Shown here in pieces: positions 1 through 10,073 of a stretch of DNA of 64,000 nt (position 1 is the stretch's first letter; each line of letters opens with the position of its first letter). Both the position numbers and the translations under genes were made by a program. The notes under the pieces are model-generated. The model saw nothing but the letters and a program-made list of their open reading frames with translations. It ran no database searches and was not told where the DNA came from. The stretch comes from SCRD01 sp046705285 (GTDB lineage Bacteria; Acidobacteriota; Terriglobia; UBA7540), in NCBI GenBank assembly GCA_046705285.1, contig JBJKQK010000009.1, positions 1 to 64,000 of the forward strand. The letters run 5' to 3'.

Positions 1-2112
1 GTCACAAAGATAGACCTGTACCACCTCATCACCATCGGCCTGCCCGGTGTTAATGACATCCACGGAGATGCGCACTTCCTGGCTGGGCCTCAGGCGTTGG
101 GGCGAGACTTGCAGGTTTTCGTACCGAAAGCTTGTGTAACTTAAGCCATGGCCGAAGACAAACTGCGGCAGCCTGCTGCCATCAACATATTTCCCGATCT
201 TGGAGGGGTGGACGTCATAGTGGACAGGCAACTGGCCGACCCGTCGCGGGAAACTCATGGGCAGGCGCCCGGCGGGGTTGTTCACTCCGAAGAGCGTCTC
301 GGCAATCGCGCGACCGCCAGATTCGCCGGGGTACCACGCTTCCAGGATCGCCGGAATATGCTCCGCCGCCCAGGGGATGGCCAAAGGACGGCCATTCTGC
401 AGCACCAGCACCACGGGTGTGCCAGTCGCGAACACCGCCTCCAGCAGAGGCTGTTGGTTACCAGGCAGGTCCAAATTGGACCGGTCGAAACCCTCGCCAG
501 ACAGACCCTCATGTTCGCCCAGGCCAAGGACTGCGACCTCGGCCTGCTTCGCCCTGGCCACTGCCGACACGACGTCCTTGCCATCGTCAAACAATATCTC
601 CGTACCCGGTTCCACAATGGACTTGACGCCGTCGAGCATCGATGTGAGGGGTATGCCCTCGCGCGGAGCTGAGTAGTCGCCCAGGCGCACGGCAGCAACA
701 TTCGGACCAATCAGCGCGATCCGTTTGATGTTCCTGGAAAGCGGCAGCAGATTGTCGTCGTTTTTCAGCAGGCACATGGATTGCCGGGCCGACTCAAGCG
801 ACAGTCTGAGGTGAGCGGCACTGCGCGCTACGCGTTTCGAAAGTGACGTGTCTACGAACGGGTGGTCGAAGAGGCCCAGCATGAACTTGGCTCGCAGCAC
901 GCACGCCACCGAACGGTCCAGCACAGCCCCTTTCAGCCGGCCACTTGTGACAGCGTCGATGATGGCGTTCTGGTAAGTGTCGTGGTGGAAGTCATAGAAC
1001 TGCATGTCCACCCCGGCGCTGAGCGCCGTGAGCACGGCGTCCTGCGGTGTCGCCGCGACATGGTGAACATCGAAGAGACGCCGGATCGCCCCGAGGTCTG
1101 ACAGGACAAAGCCTTTGAAACCCCATTCCTCGCGCAGCAGGCGCGTCAGCAGCCACTTGTCGGCGGTGCAGGGGATTCCGTCGGTTTCGTTGTAAGCCGC
1201 CATCACGGCCATCGCCCGGCCCTCCCGGATCGCCGGCTCGAAGGACTTGAGCATAACCATGCGCATCTCGCGCGGACCGATTTTTGCGGGTGCGGTGTTC
1301 AGCCCGCTTTCCGGATGGCTGTAGGCCGCGAAGTGTTTCGGCTCGGCGATGACCGCATGGTCCGACGCAAAGGATGTGCCATGCGCGCCTCGAACATATT
1401 CCAGAGCCATCTGCCCTGCCAGGTGTCCGTCCTCGCCGAAGGTTTCCTCCGACCGGCCCCAGCGCGGGTCCCTCGCAGGCCCACAAACCGGCCCGAGAAT
1501 CATGTCGACGCCATCCGCCCGCGCCTCGGCGGCAAGCGCGGCGCCGGTGCTTCGGGCAATGTCACGGTTCCACGTCGTGGCAAGATTGATGCTCTGCGGA
1601 AATATGGTCTTGCCGTATCCAAGATAACCGTGCAAACCTTCTTCGATGAAAATCACCGGAATCTGCAGCCGGTTGTGACTGCGGATCCAGGTTTGAAACT
1701 CATTCGCCAGGCGGGGAGTCGGATAAAGGTCGTGGATGCTGCCGACGCCCAGCTCGCCCCAGTCCATCTGCATCTTGTCGACGAGGAGATGGGCGTCCAC
1801 GGCGCAGTGAGTGTGATCGCGGAGCTTGTCCACGTAGTCGCAGCCACGGTACATGTCAAGCTGGCGGGCCTTTTCGGCGGTGGTCATGCGCCCCAACAAG
1901 TCCTGGATTCGTTCTTCGATGGGCACGTCGGCCCGCTTGTATGTCGGGGTGCCTCCGGCGGAGTGGCGCGCGTTCTTGCGAGATGCAGCTCCCGATACGC
2001 CGGCCGCCATGCCGGTTGCCGACAGGCCAGCAATATCCTTCAGGAATTTGCGCCGGGGAAGCTTGCATGGCTTTTCCCTTGCAGCCACCGGCGAACCTTC
2101 GGAAGATTTCAT
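1..2112 (-). CDS. GH3 beta-glycosidase (BglX-like), Tat-exported, 3' end beyond window
   Basis: This is a glycoside hydrolase family 3 enzyme, probably a periplasmic beta-glucosidase or beta-xylosidase removing terminal sugars from oligosaccharides. The start is the ATG at 2112, with a GGAG box 8 bases upstream. Residues about 20-40 form a Tat signal (RRKFLK followed by a hydrophobic stretch). The catalytic barrel contains SDLGAI with the predicted nucleophile Asp near residue 339, followed by the alpha/beta sandwich domain. The last visible residues (VVQVYL) are the start of the usual C-terminal FnIII-like domain. The frame stays open to base 1, so 704 codons are visible and roughly 50-100 are missing. 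Family assignment is firm; substrate is not readable. It is the first of five Tat-signal-bearing proteins here and is divergent from the phosphatase gene. Confidence 0.93.
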   Translation of the reverse strand, partial: MKSSEGSPVAAREKPCKLPRRKFLKDIAGLSATGMAAGVSGAASRKNARHSAGGTPTYKRADVPIEERIQDLLGRMTTAEKARQLDMYRGCDYVDKLRDHTHCAVDAHLLVDKMQMDWGELGVGSIHDLYPTPRLANEFQTWIRSHNRLQIPVIFIEEGLHGYLGYGKTIFPQSINLATTWNRDIARSTGAALAAEARADGVDMILGPVCGPARDPRWGRSEETFGEDGHLAGQMALEYVRGAHGTSFASDHAVIAEPKHFAAYSHPESGLNTAPAKIGPREMRMVMLKSFEPAIREGRAMAVMAAYNETDGIPCTADKWLLTRLLREEWGFKGFVLSDLGAIRRLFDVHHVAATPQDAVLTALSAGVDMQFYDFHHDTYQNAIIDAVTSGRLKGAVLDRSVACVLRAKFMLGLFDHPFVDTSLSKRVARSAAHLRLSLESARQSMCLLKNDDNLLPLSRNIKRIALIGPNVAAVRLGDYSAPREGIPLTSMLDGVKSIVEPGTEILFDDGKDVVSAVARAKQAEVAVLGLGEHEGLSGEGFDRSNLDLPGNQQPLLEAVFATGTPVVLVLQNGRPLAIPWAAEHIPAILEAWYPGESGGRAIAETLFGVNNPAGRLPMSFPRRVGQLPVHYDVHPSKIGKYVDGSRLPQFVFGHGLSYTSFRYENLQVSPQRLRPSQEVRISVDVINTGQADGDEVVQVYLCD

Positions 2113-2727
2113 CCCATGCTCTCCATTCCGGGCTGCGTCCAAGCCCCTGTTGGGTCATTATTTGTGTGCTGCGGCAAACTGAAATAGAAAGTCGCCCTGA
2201 CTCTTCGCTTCTTTGCAGCCAGCCCTCCCGTGAAGGCAGGCCCGCGTTGCTGACTGTGCCGTGGTCACAAGATGTCGTCCCTTCCGCTCTGAGTGTCAAT
2301 CCAGTCATCGACGACCTCGCGACTTTATTTTAACAGCCCGAGACTGTCAAGCCGCCTCTCGCCCCTGTTGCGACTCTCTTCCTGACAGGCAGTTGAATCG
2401 AAACGGGTGTTGTCAGCAACACTTCTTGTGGTCTTCCAGGTGATTCCGCCTTCGGAGTGTTGCCCCTTGCATCGAAAATTTTCGCTCACCATCCGGTCAT
2501 TGGGACCACGACCGTGATTCGACGACTGCTTTCCCTCATGGATACCTGCCTTACAGGTGCGCCGTCCACCCGTGAAATCAAAACCTCTCAGCGAACTATC
2601 TGAGTGTTCCAACATCCAGTCGGAATCGCCGGTCTTTGTCGAAGAATCGTCGAACTCCCGGAATAAAACTGCTCGCAGTAACGTGTACATCGATTGTAAT
2701 ATTTTGGCGATATCTGGGAGGTGGCGC
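2113..2727. other. Divergent intergenic region
   Basis: This 615-base stretch separates the divergent GH3 and phosphatase genes. Apart from the minus-strand promoter-like pair at 2322-2350 and a small hairpin (TGTTG/CAACA) near 2410-2425, I see no gene or strong repeat. Short open frames here have no ribosome-binding site and no recognisable protein features. Confidence 0.4.
2322..2350 (-). promoter_or_regulatory. Putative sigma-70 promoter for the GH3 gene
   Basis: On the minus strand there is a perfect TTGACA (plus 2345-2350), a 17-base spacer and TAAAGT (plus 2322-2327). It points at the GH3 start at 2112 and would give a leader of about 200 bases. Seen by eye only. Confidence 0.4.
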
Positions 2728-4137
2728 TTGGAAGGTCAAGTTCTGGCAATGCTCCGTGGCCAACTCGAGCACATCATATCAGGGACAATTTTCATCTTCA
2801 TCGGATTGGCGGCATGCTCCATCGCTGCCATCCGGCGGCGCAGCGAGGCGCGGCTCTTTATCTGGCTTGGGATCTGGAGCGCAATGTACGGAGCCTCATT
2901 GCTGGCTCAATCCCGGGCCGTCGTTGCCGCTTTACCCCACTCGATTCAGTTGAGTGTTCCGTATGTGAATGTTGTGGCGTCATACCTGGTCGTAGTTGTT
3001 GCCACGCTGGCCTGGTTGGAATTAAGCCTGGGCAAACTTCGCCTTCTTATCAAGATCATCCTTGTTGCCGGGACGGCCGTCGCGGGAGCTGGCATTGGCT
3101 GGTTCGTGTTCGGCGGCTCCGCAAGCAAGTTTGTTCCTTACAACCACCTCGTCGTGGTCTGCGCCCTTCTCCTCATCATAACCGTCGTCAGTGTGGAGAA
3201 GTTGTCTGACAAATTCATGGCGCTCCCCAACCGTCGCGTCCTGGCCATGGGTACTCTGGTATTTGCCATCGAGGCTCTTTGGGTCAACCTGGCACGCCGC
3301 CTGGCTTATCCGCCCCCGCCGCCACTCCTGGACCATCTGAGTTTTGCCGTTTATCTGCTGTCGTTTGTCTACGTGGCCCTCCAGATCGCCTCTGCCAACG
3401 AGCATCGCTTGTTGTCGATTGAAAACGAACTGGCGCTGGCTCGAAAGTTGCAACTCTCGATCCTTCCCACCACCATCCCCGAGATCCGGAACGTCCGGAT
3501 AGCGGTTGCCTATCGGCCTATGACCGCCGTTGCTGGCGATTTCTATGAGTTCGTTCCCATCGGCGGGAAGCAGGTTGGCTTTCTGGTGGCGGACGTCACG
3601 GGACATGGTGTGCCGGCCGCACTGGTTGCTTCGATGATCAAGGCGGCGATGCAGTCGCTGGTGCCCTGTGCGCACGACCCGCGTGAAGTGTTGCGTGGGC
3701 TCAACCGCATCCTTTTCAGCCAAAACCTTGATCAGTTCGCCACTGCGGCCTACTTGTGGCTTGATACCGAAAACCAGAAGGCCCTGTATTCAGCGGCCGG
3801 GCATCCCCCGCTTCTCCGCTGGCAGGAAGGAAGGCTGGAACACATTGAAAGCAACGGTGTTATGTTTGGCGTCATCCCGAATCCCGACTATCCCGTTCGC
3901 GACCTGCCCATCTGCTCAGGCGACCGCTTCCTGCTTTACACCGACGGCATGATTGAACCCGAGAATGCCAGAGGCGATACGTTTGGCGACCGCAAGCTTG
4001 AAGAAACCGTTCGTAACTTTCAGTCGCGCCCACCTTCTGACCTATCGGATCAACTGCTTTCCGAGATACGCCACTGGCAACCAGCCTCGCTGGCCCAGCA
4101 GGACGATATCACGCTCATTGTCATCGACGTCGTTTAG
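2728..4137 (+). CDS. Membrane-anchored PP2C-type (SpoIIE/RsbU) phosphatase
   Basis: A serine/threonine phosphatase of the SpoIIE/RsbU type, which normally dephosphorylates an anti-sigma-factor antagonist to control a stress sigma factor. The N-terminal half (about 230 residues) holds six or so hydrophobic membrane segments. A short linker then leads to the PP2C domain, with AGDFYEF near residue 269, DVTGHG near 290, AGHPP, LYTDG and the closing DDITL, which supply the metal-binding aspartates. I chose the TTG at 2728 because GGGAGG lies 6 bases upstream. The ATG at 2749 in the same frame is a good alternative, and the frame is open back to a GTG at 2557 that lacks a ribosome site. No anti-sigma or antagonist gene is adjacent, so the partner is unknown. 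Family call is firm; the exact start is not. Confidence 0.85.
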   Translation: MEGQVLAMLRGQLEHIISGTIFIFIGLAACSIAAIRRRSEARLFIWLGIWSAMYGASLLAQSRAVVAALPHSIQLSVPYVNVVASYLVVVVATLAWLELSLGKLRLLIKIILVAGTAVAGAGIGWFVFGGSASKFVPYNHLVVVCALLLIITVVSVEKLSDKFMALPNRRVLAMGTLVFAIEALWVNLARRLAYPPPPPLLDHLSFAVYLLSFVYVALQIASANEHRLLSIENELALARKLQLSILPTTIPEIRNVRIAVAYRPMTAVAGDFYEFVPIGGKQVGFLVADVTGHGVPAALVASMIKAAMQSLVPCAHDPREVLRGLNRILFSQNLDQFATAAYLWLDTENQKALYSAAGHPPLLRWQEGRLEHIESNGVMFGVIPNPDYPVRDLPICSGDRFLLYTDGMIEPENARGDTFGDRKLEETVRNFQSRPPSDLSDQLLSEIRHWQPASLAQQDDITLIVIDVV

Positions 4138-4353
4138 CCATTCCGAACAGGATTGGGACACAACACCCGAAAGCCAACCCAGGCAAATCTGCGGATTCGC
4201 GTTGGATGGTTGGGCACTTTCCATAGACCCGTAAGGGGAGGATGTGTCGTTATCAGGAAGAAACTCACAAGGAGCCGACCGACCCGGTGGGAAGGCAGTT
4301 CGCTGCGCAACCTTCCTTCTGTTCTATTCCGCGATGGTTCCGGCGCTGTTGAG

Positions 4354-6066
4354 CTATTTTGCCGGAGGGGATTTTCGCGGCAGGCCGGACGCCATATTCC
4401 CCAGCAGCGCAATCAGACCATCGGCGAGTGTGCCACGCCAGCTGAGGTAGTCGTGTCCGCCCTCAAACTCCTGAAAGTGCACCTCGTAGCCCTTGGCTCG
4501 CAGCACGTCTCGCAAGGTGCGGGTGCAGAATAAGATGGAGTCCGCCCCTCCTGTAGCGTTGAATTCCGCGCTCCCCGCGTCCAGGTAAAAGCGCAACGGC
4601 TTCTTCGGGCTGGAGATGAACTGGCGAGCGACCCAGTTGGGTTCCGAACTGGAATCTGTGAGACCGCTGCCCGGCGGCGGCGTCCAATGGAAGGCGCCGG
4701 ATTGCGCGAGGACATTTCCAAACGTCTCCGGATGCCACAGGCCGGCGCAGGCCGCGGCGAGACCGCCGGCGCTCGACCCGGCAACAACGGTGCGGTGAGG
4801 ATCGCTCGTGAAGTTGTACAGCCGATGCGCCCAAGGCAAGAGTTCGGTGACCAAAGCGCGGTTGAATTCCGGATTACAGAATAGCTCGCGGTCGCGCGCG
4901 CCCGGTGCGTTGCCGACCAACAACGCGACGACGGGCGGAATTCGCCCCCTTGAAATCAGGTTGTCCAGAATTGTAGGCGTGGGGACCAGAGTGAGATAGG
5001 CATGTTCGTCGAATACGACGAGCAGCGGATACGGCTTCGCGCGGGGCGAATAGTGCGGCGGCAGATAGATAGCGATCTCCCGTTCGTTTTTCAGTATTGC
5101 GCTCTTGAATCGACGCTTCTCAACTCGTCCCTCGGGAACGCCAGGCCGCCGGACGATCCATGGCTGCGGGGGCGCGTCCGGCATTTCGAGGACCGAGCTC
5201 CCGCGATATTCCGGCGCATCCACGCTCTTGGGGTCGACTCGCCAGCGTTTGGGGTTCAAAGGGTCCGGTCTGGCCGCTGCGGCGATCATCGTGATCGCGT
5301 CCTGGTCAATACCCAGCGATAAGGGACGCACCCGTGCGGCGTTGGGGGCCAGCGTATACGCAAGCCGCATTTTCCGGTTCACCTTGATCGTCTTGTACCA
5401 GACATCGGTCTCGCCCAGACGCGCCATCAGATACTCGTCGGGCACGACGCCGACGTATGGAATCCAGAGCACCATGACGTTGCGCGTATCGGGCTTGCCC
5501 TTCCAAAGGAACGTAACCGCCATGTTCTCGCTGTCGCCGGGAATCGGCTCGATCAGTGGCGCGCCTGTCTTTTTGACTTCTTCCCAAAACTCGCTGACGC
5601 TCTCCCGATCTCCGTGCTCGACCGAAGCCCGCAAGGCTTGAATCCGCGGGCTCTCCACCACAGGCCTGGGTGGCGCGAGTCGTGCCGCCAGCGTCACCAC
5701 TTTCTCGAGTGTAATGGTGTAAGAGCCCGTCGCGCGTTTGTCCACGGCGGAAACCTCCACCCGATAGGCGCCCGGACCTTCGGCGACAAGGTTAAGCTTG
5801 CCCTCCTGTGGCCCGATTTCGGCGCCGCGAAAAGGCTTTCCCGAGGGATCGTAAGTTTTGACGACCAGTGTCAGTCCGCGAGGGTTGACCCCGATCTGGG
5901 CGAAATCGCTGTCGCCAAGTGAAACCACAAACCACTGGGATTGACCGGCGCGTAGACTGCTTTCGCGAACCTGTCCCAGCTTGAGTTCAGGCTCAACCGC
6001 AAGAGCCGCTGTACTCCAAATGGCGAGGACGATGAAAGCAACCCGGGATGCGCGTTGCAGGCGCAC
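4354..6066 (-). CDS. Secreted Fes-like alpha/beta-hydrolase esterase
   Basis: A 570-residue exported esterase resembling enterochelin esterase (Fes). Residues 1-23 form a Sec signal peptide. Residues about 28-125 look like a beta-sandwich of the pre-peptidase C-terminal type. A Fes N-terminal-like domain follows at about 140-310, then the esterase_D-type hydrolase domain. The catalytic serine sits in GSSAGG near residue 430 and the histidine in GGHDY near 538. The GTG start at 6066 is supported by AGAGGAGG 6 bases upstream. Whether the substrate is a siderophore or an acylated sugar cannot be read. The carbohydrate-active neighbours make a carbohydrate esterase at least as likely as a siderophore esterase. 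Confidence 0.85.
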   Translation of the reverse strand: MRLQRASRVAFIVLAIWSTAALAVEPELKLGQVRESSLRAGQSQWFVVSLGDSDFAQIGVNPRGLTLVVKTYDPSGKPFRGAEIGPQEGKLNLVAEGPGAYRVEVSAVDKRATGSYTITLEKVVTLAARLAPPRPVVESPRIQALRASVEHGDRESVSEFWEEVKKTGAPLIEPIPGDSENMAVTFLWKGKPDTRNVMVLWIPYVGVVPDEYLMARLGETDVWYKTIKVNRKMRLAYTLAPNAARVRPLSLGIDQDAITMIAAAARPDPLNPKRWRVDPKSVDAPEYRGSSVLEMPDAPPQPWIVRRPGVPEGRVEKRRFKSAILKNEREIAIYLPPHYSPRAKPYPLLVVFDEHAYLTLVPTPTILDNLISRGRIPPVVALLVGNAPGARDRELFCNPEFNRALVTELLPWAHRLYNFTSDPHRTVVAGSSAGGLAAACAGLWHPETFGNVLAQSGAFHWTPPPGSGLTDSSSEPNWVARQFISSPKKPLRFYLDAGSAEFNATGGADSILFCTRTLRDVLRAKGYEVHFQEFEGGHDYLSWRGTLADGLIALLGNMASGLPRKSPPAK

Positions 6067-6092
6067 GGGAGTCCTCCTCTGATCTATTCGAT

Positions 6093-6098
6093 ATTATA
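6093..6098 (-). promoter_or_regulatory. Putative -10 box for the esterase gene
   Basis: A perfect TATAAT lies on the minus strand about 27 bases upstream of the GTG start at 6066. No convincing -35 is present at 16-18 bases, so this is only a candidate. Confidence 0.3.
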
Positions 6099-6376
6099 CG
6101 CAACCTGGGAACACTTCTGTTGGCAATTGCTCCTTCGTAGCGTATCAGAATTAACGAGGTCCCTCTCTTGCTCCAACGTCTTCCGAGGGTTTTTCGGAAC
6201 AAAGATGACATGGTATTTGCGCTACCCTACTGTGTGGCTCAAGCCTTCTCTCTCGTCCGTCGTGGATCGCTTTTCGCGTATCTTGGCGGCTCATGTCTGG
6301 AGGTTTGTGCAATGAAATCCCGGGCCTGCCAAACATCTGCTGCCACCTCGGCAGAACCAGGGGCAGTTATAAGGCG

Positions 6377-8575
6377 CTAAGTCACAAAATCAATAGCAAT
6401 CACTTCGTGCAACCCAACCGACGGAACCTCCAGCTTAATGAAATCATCTTCCCGGCTGTAGGGGACATCGATCTTCCCAACCAGCAGGTGAACCTTTGCA
6501 ATGCTACGATCACGGGGGACACGGACCTGAACCGACTGGCGGGGAACCGGAAAAATCTCTCGCACCGGCCCTTTCATCATCATTGGATTCGTCAAATTCA
6601 CAAGGTGGACCGTCATGGAGTCTTTCTGCGTCCAGACTGATAAATCGATGACGCCCGGACCACGAACGGAAACGGGCGCAGGCTCATTTGTGGCCCACAG
6701 CACCGCGTTTCGCAGCAGCTTGCCGTGATCGACGTCCAGCACGTACCAGAAAGTACGCGCCACGTCCCAAGGGAAATAGACTACTCGTCCGCGCCCGATT
6801 TCGCGGATGAACACGCCCGCCTCCTTAATCTTGTCCGGGCGCGGGTAAACCTCTTCCATCGGGAGGTTGGGATAGGACGGAACGACGATCAGGGGAGAAT
6901 ACGAACCGGACATTGCAGGCTTCACGATTACCCTGTTCACACCATTGATGATTCGAGTTGCATCTTCAAACCCGGCAAGCAGCGGGTGGAAACGGCCGGT
7001 GGCCGGATCCTTCTCAAGTGTCAGGTAGGAGTTCAACATCGGCCCTTCCGTGCGCCCGGCAAATGAAGTGCCGAACAGAGATGCAAGCCCAAAATCCTTC
7101 CTGCGCACACCCCATTCGTCGTAGAGCGACGTTTCATAGGTGGCGATCAGGCATCCACCTCTGCTCACATATTGGCGGATTTGTTCACACTGCCTGGCCG
7201 AGAGGGCCGCAATGTTCGGAAGGATCAGAGTACGGAAAGGGGCGACGTGTTCAGCATCGAGCAGCTCGTCATGGACCATCTCGAACGGAATCCGGGCTTC
7301 AATCATCGCCTGGTAAAAACCAAGGGCCGGATCTTCCACTTTGACTCGTGCATTCACGCCGCCGTAGAACGCGGCCGTCTGCTGCGAATACACCATGGCA
7401 ACTCGGGCAAGTGAAGCCTCGTTCCGCAGGTATCGCTCATTCCGGTAATGCCAGTCGTAGAGCTCCTCCACAACCGGAAGCCATCGTCTGTCAATCGGCT
7501 TCGCATTGAATTTCGTGAACCACGGGCGGAAATTGTGCGCGATGCCGTCGACAACCCACATCCGGGTCTCGCTGCCATTCTGAACGGAGTCCTTCCATCG
7601 ATATTTGTCTTCAAAACCCACACTGAAGATACCTGCAATCGCCTTTCGTCCCAGGGCAGCGCGATACTCCTTGGCAGTTTTGCCATTCGCCCAGGGAGGC
7701 ATCAATCCGCTGCGCCCCTGCCTGTCCGCGAACAATGTTGGCGCCTTCCCGCCGATGATTTTCATATCGAGTCCGCTGAGAGCCCCTCCGCCTGCATTAG
7801 GAATAAAGCTTGCGCCGGGGTTAATGTTCTTGATGGCAGAATCCCAGACCTGCCAGAGCTCGAACAGCCGCTTCTGTCGCCACACGATGTATTCACGCCG
7901 CGCAGGATTCTGGGGGTCCTCGGTTCGCGGAAGATCCATCCCGCAGAAGGCCCGGAAGTTCTCTCGACAATGAATGCAGTAGCACATCCCGGAGCCGGCC
8001 CAGCGGTTGGTGAAGATTCCATCGACCCGGTAGAGCCTCATGATCTCCTTATGCACTGAGGTCATGAACTCGAAGTTGTAAGGTCCCAGAGCACACGTGA
8101 CCCAGAAGTCAGGATCAGACCAGTGACGAACCTTCTCGCCCTTCGCGTTGACCATGATCCAGTCCGGATGTGCGTCGTAGACGTCCTGATGACAAGCGTG
8201 CGCGTCCGTTCGGCCAATCACATTCATGCCCAGATTCCGACAGCCCTTGACCATGTCGCCGAAGGGATCTCGATCCCCCAGCCACTTGCTCCGATATTGC
8301 AGCGGAATCTTCGTCGGATAGAAAGCCACACAGCCTCCGGCGCTCAGGCATGCTCCGTCCGCGTGAATGCGCCGAAAGTAGTCAAGCCAAAATACAGGGT
8401 CGTAATGTCCCGGGTCATTCTCCACAAAGGCAACTTGTGCCCAGCGCATCGGACGATCGTACCACCCCGCTGCTTGCTCAGCGGGAGCCGTTATCCCGGA
8501 ATCGCTGCGGCTGTTGGTCGCGATCAGCGCACCACCAGCGAGCGTTTGCAGAAACTCGCGCCTGTCTATGGCCAT
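6377..8575 (-). CDS. Tat-exported glycosidase-like protein (beta-galactosidase trimerisation type)
   Basis: A 732-residue protein with a Tat signal (DRREFLQTLAGG). It has an alpha-amylase-like barrel of the hypothetical glycosyl hydrolase type at about residues 45-330, including a small cluster CYCIHC with WAGSGM just before it. A class I glutamine-amidotransferase-like domain similar to the GH42 trimerisation domain follows at about 390-620. The C-terminus looks beta-rich. These proteins occur in Acidobacteria and Planctomycetes and are thought to act on galactosides or fucosides, but the substrate is not established. The ATG at 8575 has GAGAGG 5 bases upstream. It lies 223 bases downstream of the FG-GAP gene on the same strand and may be cotranscribed. 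Family confidence is moderate and activity is inferred. Confidence 0.72.
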   Translation of the reverse strand: MAIDRREFLQTLAGGALIATNSRSDSGITAPAEQAAGWYDRPMRWAQVAFVENDPGHYDPVFWLDYFRRIHADGACLSAGGCVAFYPTKIPLQYRSKWLGDRDPFGDMVKGCRNLGMNVIGRTDAHACHQDVYDAHPDWIMVNAKGEKVRHWSDPDFWVTCALGPYNFEFMTSVHKEIMRLYRVDGIFTNRWAGSGMCYCIHCRENFRAFCGMDLPRTEDPQNPARREYIVWRQKRLFELWQVWDSAIKNINPGASFIPNAGGGALSGLDMKIIGGKAPTLFADRQGRSGLMPPWANGKTAKEYRAALGRKAIAGIFSVGFEDKYRWKDSVQNGSETRMWVVDGIAHNFRPWFTKFNAKPIDRRWLPVVEELYDWHYRNERYLRNEASLARVAMVYSQQTAAFYGGVNARVKVEDPALGFYQAMIEARIPFEMVHDELLDAEHVAPFRTLILPNIAALSARQCEQIRQYVSRGGCLIATYETSLYDEWGVRRKDFGLASLFGTSFAGRTEGPMLNSYLTLEKDPATGRFHPLLAGFEDATRIINGVNRVIVKPAMSGSYSPLIVVPSYPNLPMEEVYPRPDKIKEAGVFIREIGRGRVVYFPWDVARTFWYVLDVDHGKLLRNAVLWATNEPAPVSVRGPGVIDLSVWTQKDSMTVHLVNLTNPMMMKGPVREIFPVPRQSVQVRVPRDRSIAKVHLLVGKIDVPYSREDDFIKLEVPSVGLHEVIAIDFVT

Positions 8576-8798
8576 CGAAACCTCTCAGTGTTGCGTGGAA
8601 TGGGCCAGCCAACTTCGACCTTAGACTAACATGAGTCACATCCCTCGAGGGCCTGTGATCAATGGAATTCCTGAAGAAAAAGGCTTCTGTGGTTCGGTGG
8701 ATTGCGTTCCAACACCCCATTCCGTCAGCCGCCCACCTGATCTCTCCATGTAGTTCAGGCAAAACACGCCGGCCGCCGCCTTAGGGTACCGCCAGGAT

Positions 8799-10073
8799 TT
8801 ATGACCGGCGGCCTGGGTTGAACCAGATATCCACGCCCGGCGCTCCCGCCATATAAGGCTTTCCAAGAATGTCCAGTTTCCCGTCGCCGTTGAAATCGGC
8901 CAACTGGGCCTCGTGCGTGCCGTGTCCACCCTCCGCGACAGTCACCTTCTCAAAATCGCCTCGTCCGTCACCATAGAAGATCCAGAGGTGCGCCCGCGGG
9001 TAGTCCACCGTGCGCGTCCAGCCGCACCACTTGGCCATTTCGGCGCAGAAGATGTCCAGATTGCCATCACCGTCAACGTCGGCGACTCTAAGCGTGTGGC
9101 CGTGGATCTCCTCTTCTCCAAGCAGATTATGCGGAACCCATTTGCCATCCGACCGGCGCTCATACCAGTTCAACTCCCCGCAGCCATCCCCGCTGTCGAA
9201 AATCACCTGGGCCCACTTCGAATGCTTGATCAGTTTCCCGGCCCCTGCCCGCGAGAATTGCTGTCGGTCGTCAATAACATGGGGAGTAAACTTGAATCCT
9301 CCCTCGTGCTTGAACCACCGTCCACCGCCGACCACTTCAACAACTCCGTCGCCGTCGATATCGGTCATTGCCATGCCTTCCATCGGCGCGCCTGCCTGAT
9401 AGATGATGTGCAAATCCCAGGGAGCGCTCCTGGCGCGCGGGTGGTCGGGAATTTGAGCCAGAAATAACGCCGTCGCCCCCTGGTTCCAGAAAACCAGTTG
9501 CGGCTTGCCTTCGCCCAGCACATCGCCGAACATCATGTCGTGGTGCTGGTTCTTTCCGCTGTCCTTGATAATGTGCCGCTTCCACGGGGTATTCCGGTCG
9601 TAGTGCGGATACGGATTCTCCCACCACCACACTTCATTCGTGGTTGCATCACCTCCGTTCACCAGGTCGAGATGCCCGTCGCCATCAACATCAAACAGTG
9701 TCCCCCCTGCTTCCAGATTGCGTGGCCCGGGGTCAATAACATACTGTTCCCAGCCGTGGTAAGGTATATCATTTCGCCCGGTGTTTCGCATCCAGACCGC
9801 CGCATTTGACTTGTTCCGGCCTGTAAAAACAAAATCGGTTCGGCCATCCCCGTCGATATCACCCACTGCGCTGCCCGTCTGATTGTTGGAAAGTTCAGGC
9901 ACAGGGAGATCACCCTTCGCGCTCGACCAGTGTTTCCACGGTGGGTTGGCCATCGCCTCCTGGCACGGCGACACAGACGCCCTAGCGTTCTCTCGATTCC
10001 CGGCCGCCGAGCATGCCGCAGTGCCGGATGCGCTTAGTACGGCTGCTGCCATAAAATCACGTCTTGTCATCAT
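8799..10073 (-). CDS. Tat lipoprotein with six FG-GAP/VCBS repeats
   Basis: A 424-residue protein predicted to fold as a beta-propeller. The N-terminus combines a twin arginine (TRRDFM) with a lipobox-like SGTAAC, which suggests Tat export and lipid anchoring. Calcium-loop repeats follow through the chain: DIDGDGRTD, DVDGDGHLD, a degenerate DVLGEGKPQ, DIDGDGVVE, DVDGDGNLD and DFNGDGKLD. Such propellers bind carbohydrate or protein ligands; no catalytic motif is seen. GGAGG lies 10 bases before the first of two tandem ATG codons at 10073. It sits upstream of the GH-like gene on the same strand, so a role in polysaccharide binding is reasonable but inferred. Confidence 0.8.
   Translation of the reverse strand: MMTRRDFMAAAVLSASGTAACSAAGNRENARASVSPCQEAMANPPWKHWSSAKGDLPVPELSNNQTGSAVGDIDGDGRTDFVFTGRNKSNAAVWMRNTGRNDIPYHGWEQYVIDPGPRNLEAGGTLFDVDGDGHLDLVNGGDATTNEVWWWENPYPHYDRNTPWKRHIIKDSGKNQHHDMMFGDVLGEGKPQLVFWNQGATALFLAQIPDHPRARSAPWDLHIIYQAGAPMEGMAMTDIDGDGVVEVVGGGRWFKHEGGFKFTPHVIDDRQQFSRAGAGKLIKHSKWAQVIFDSGDGCGELNWYERRSDGKWVPHNLLGEEEIHGHTLRVADVDGDGNLDIFCAEMAKWCGWTRTVDYPRAHLWIFYGDGRGDFEKVTVAEGGHGTHEAQLADFNGDGKLDILGKPYMAGAPGVDIWFNPGRRS

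Noticed and set aside
1856..2308. 150-codon minus-strand frame over the GH3 start
   Set aside because: It is an alternative frame of the GH3 N-terminus with no ribosome site, while the GH3 frame has a Tat signal and conserved residues.
2557..2727. Extended N-terminus of the SpoIIE-type phosphatase from the GTG at 2557
   Set aside because: No ribosome site precedes the GTG, and the extra 57 residues are polar and unlike the family. TTG 2728 or ATG 2749 are better starts.
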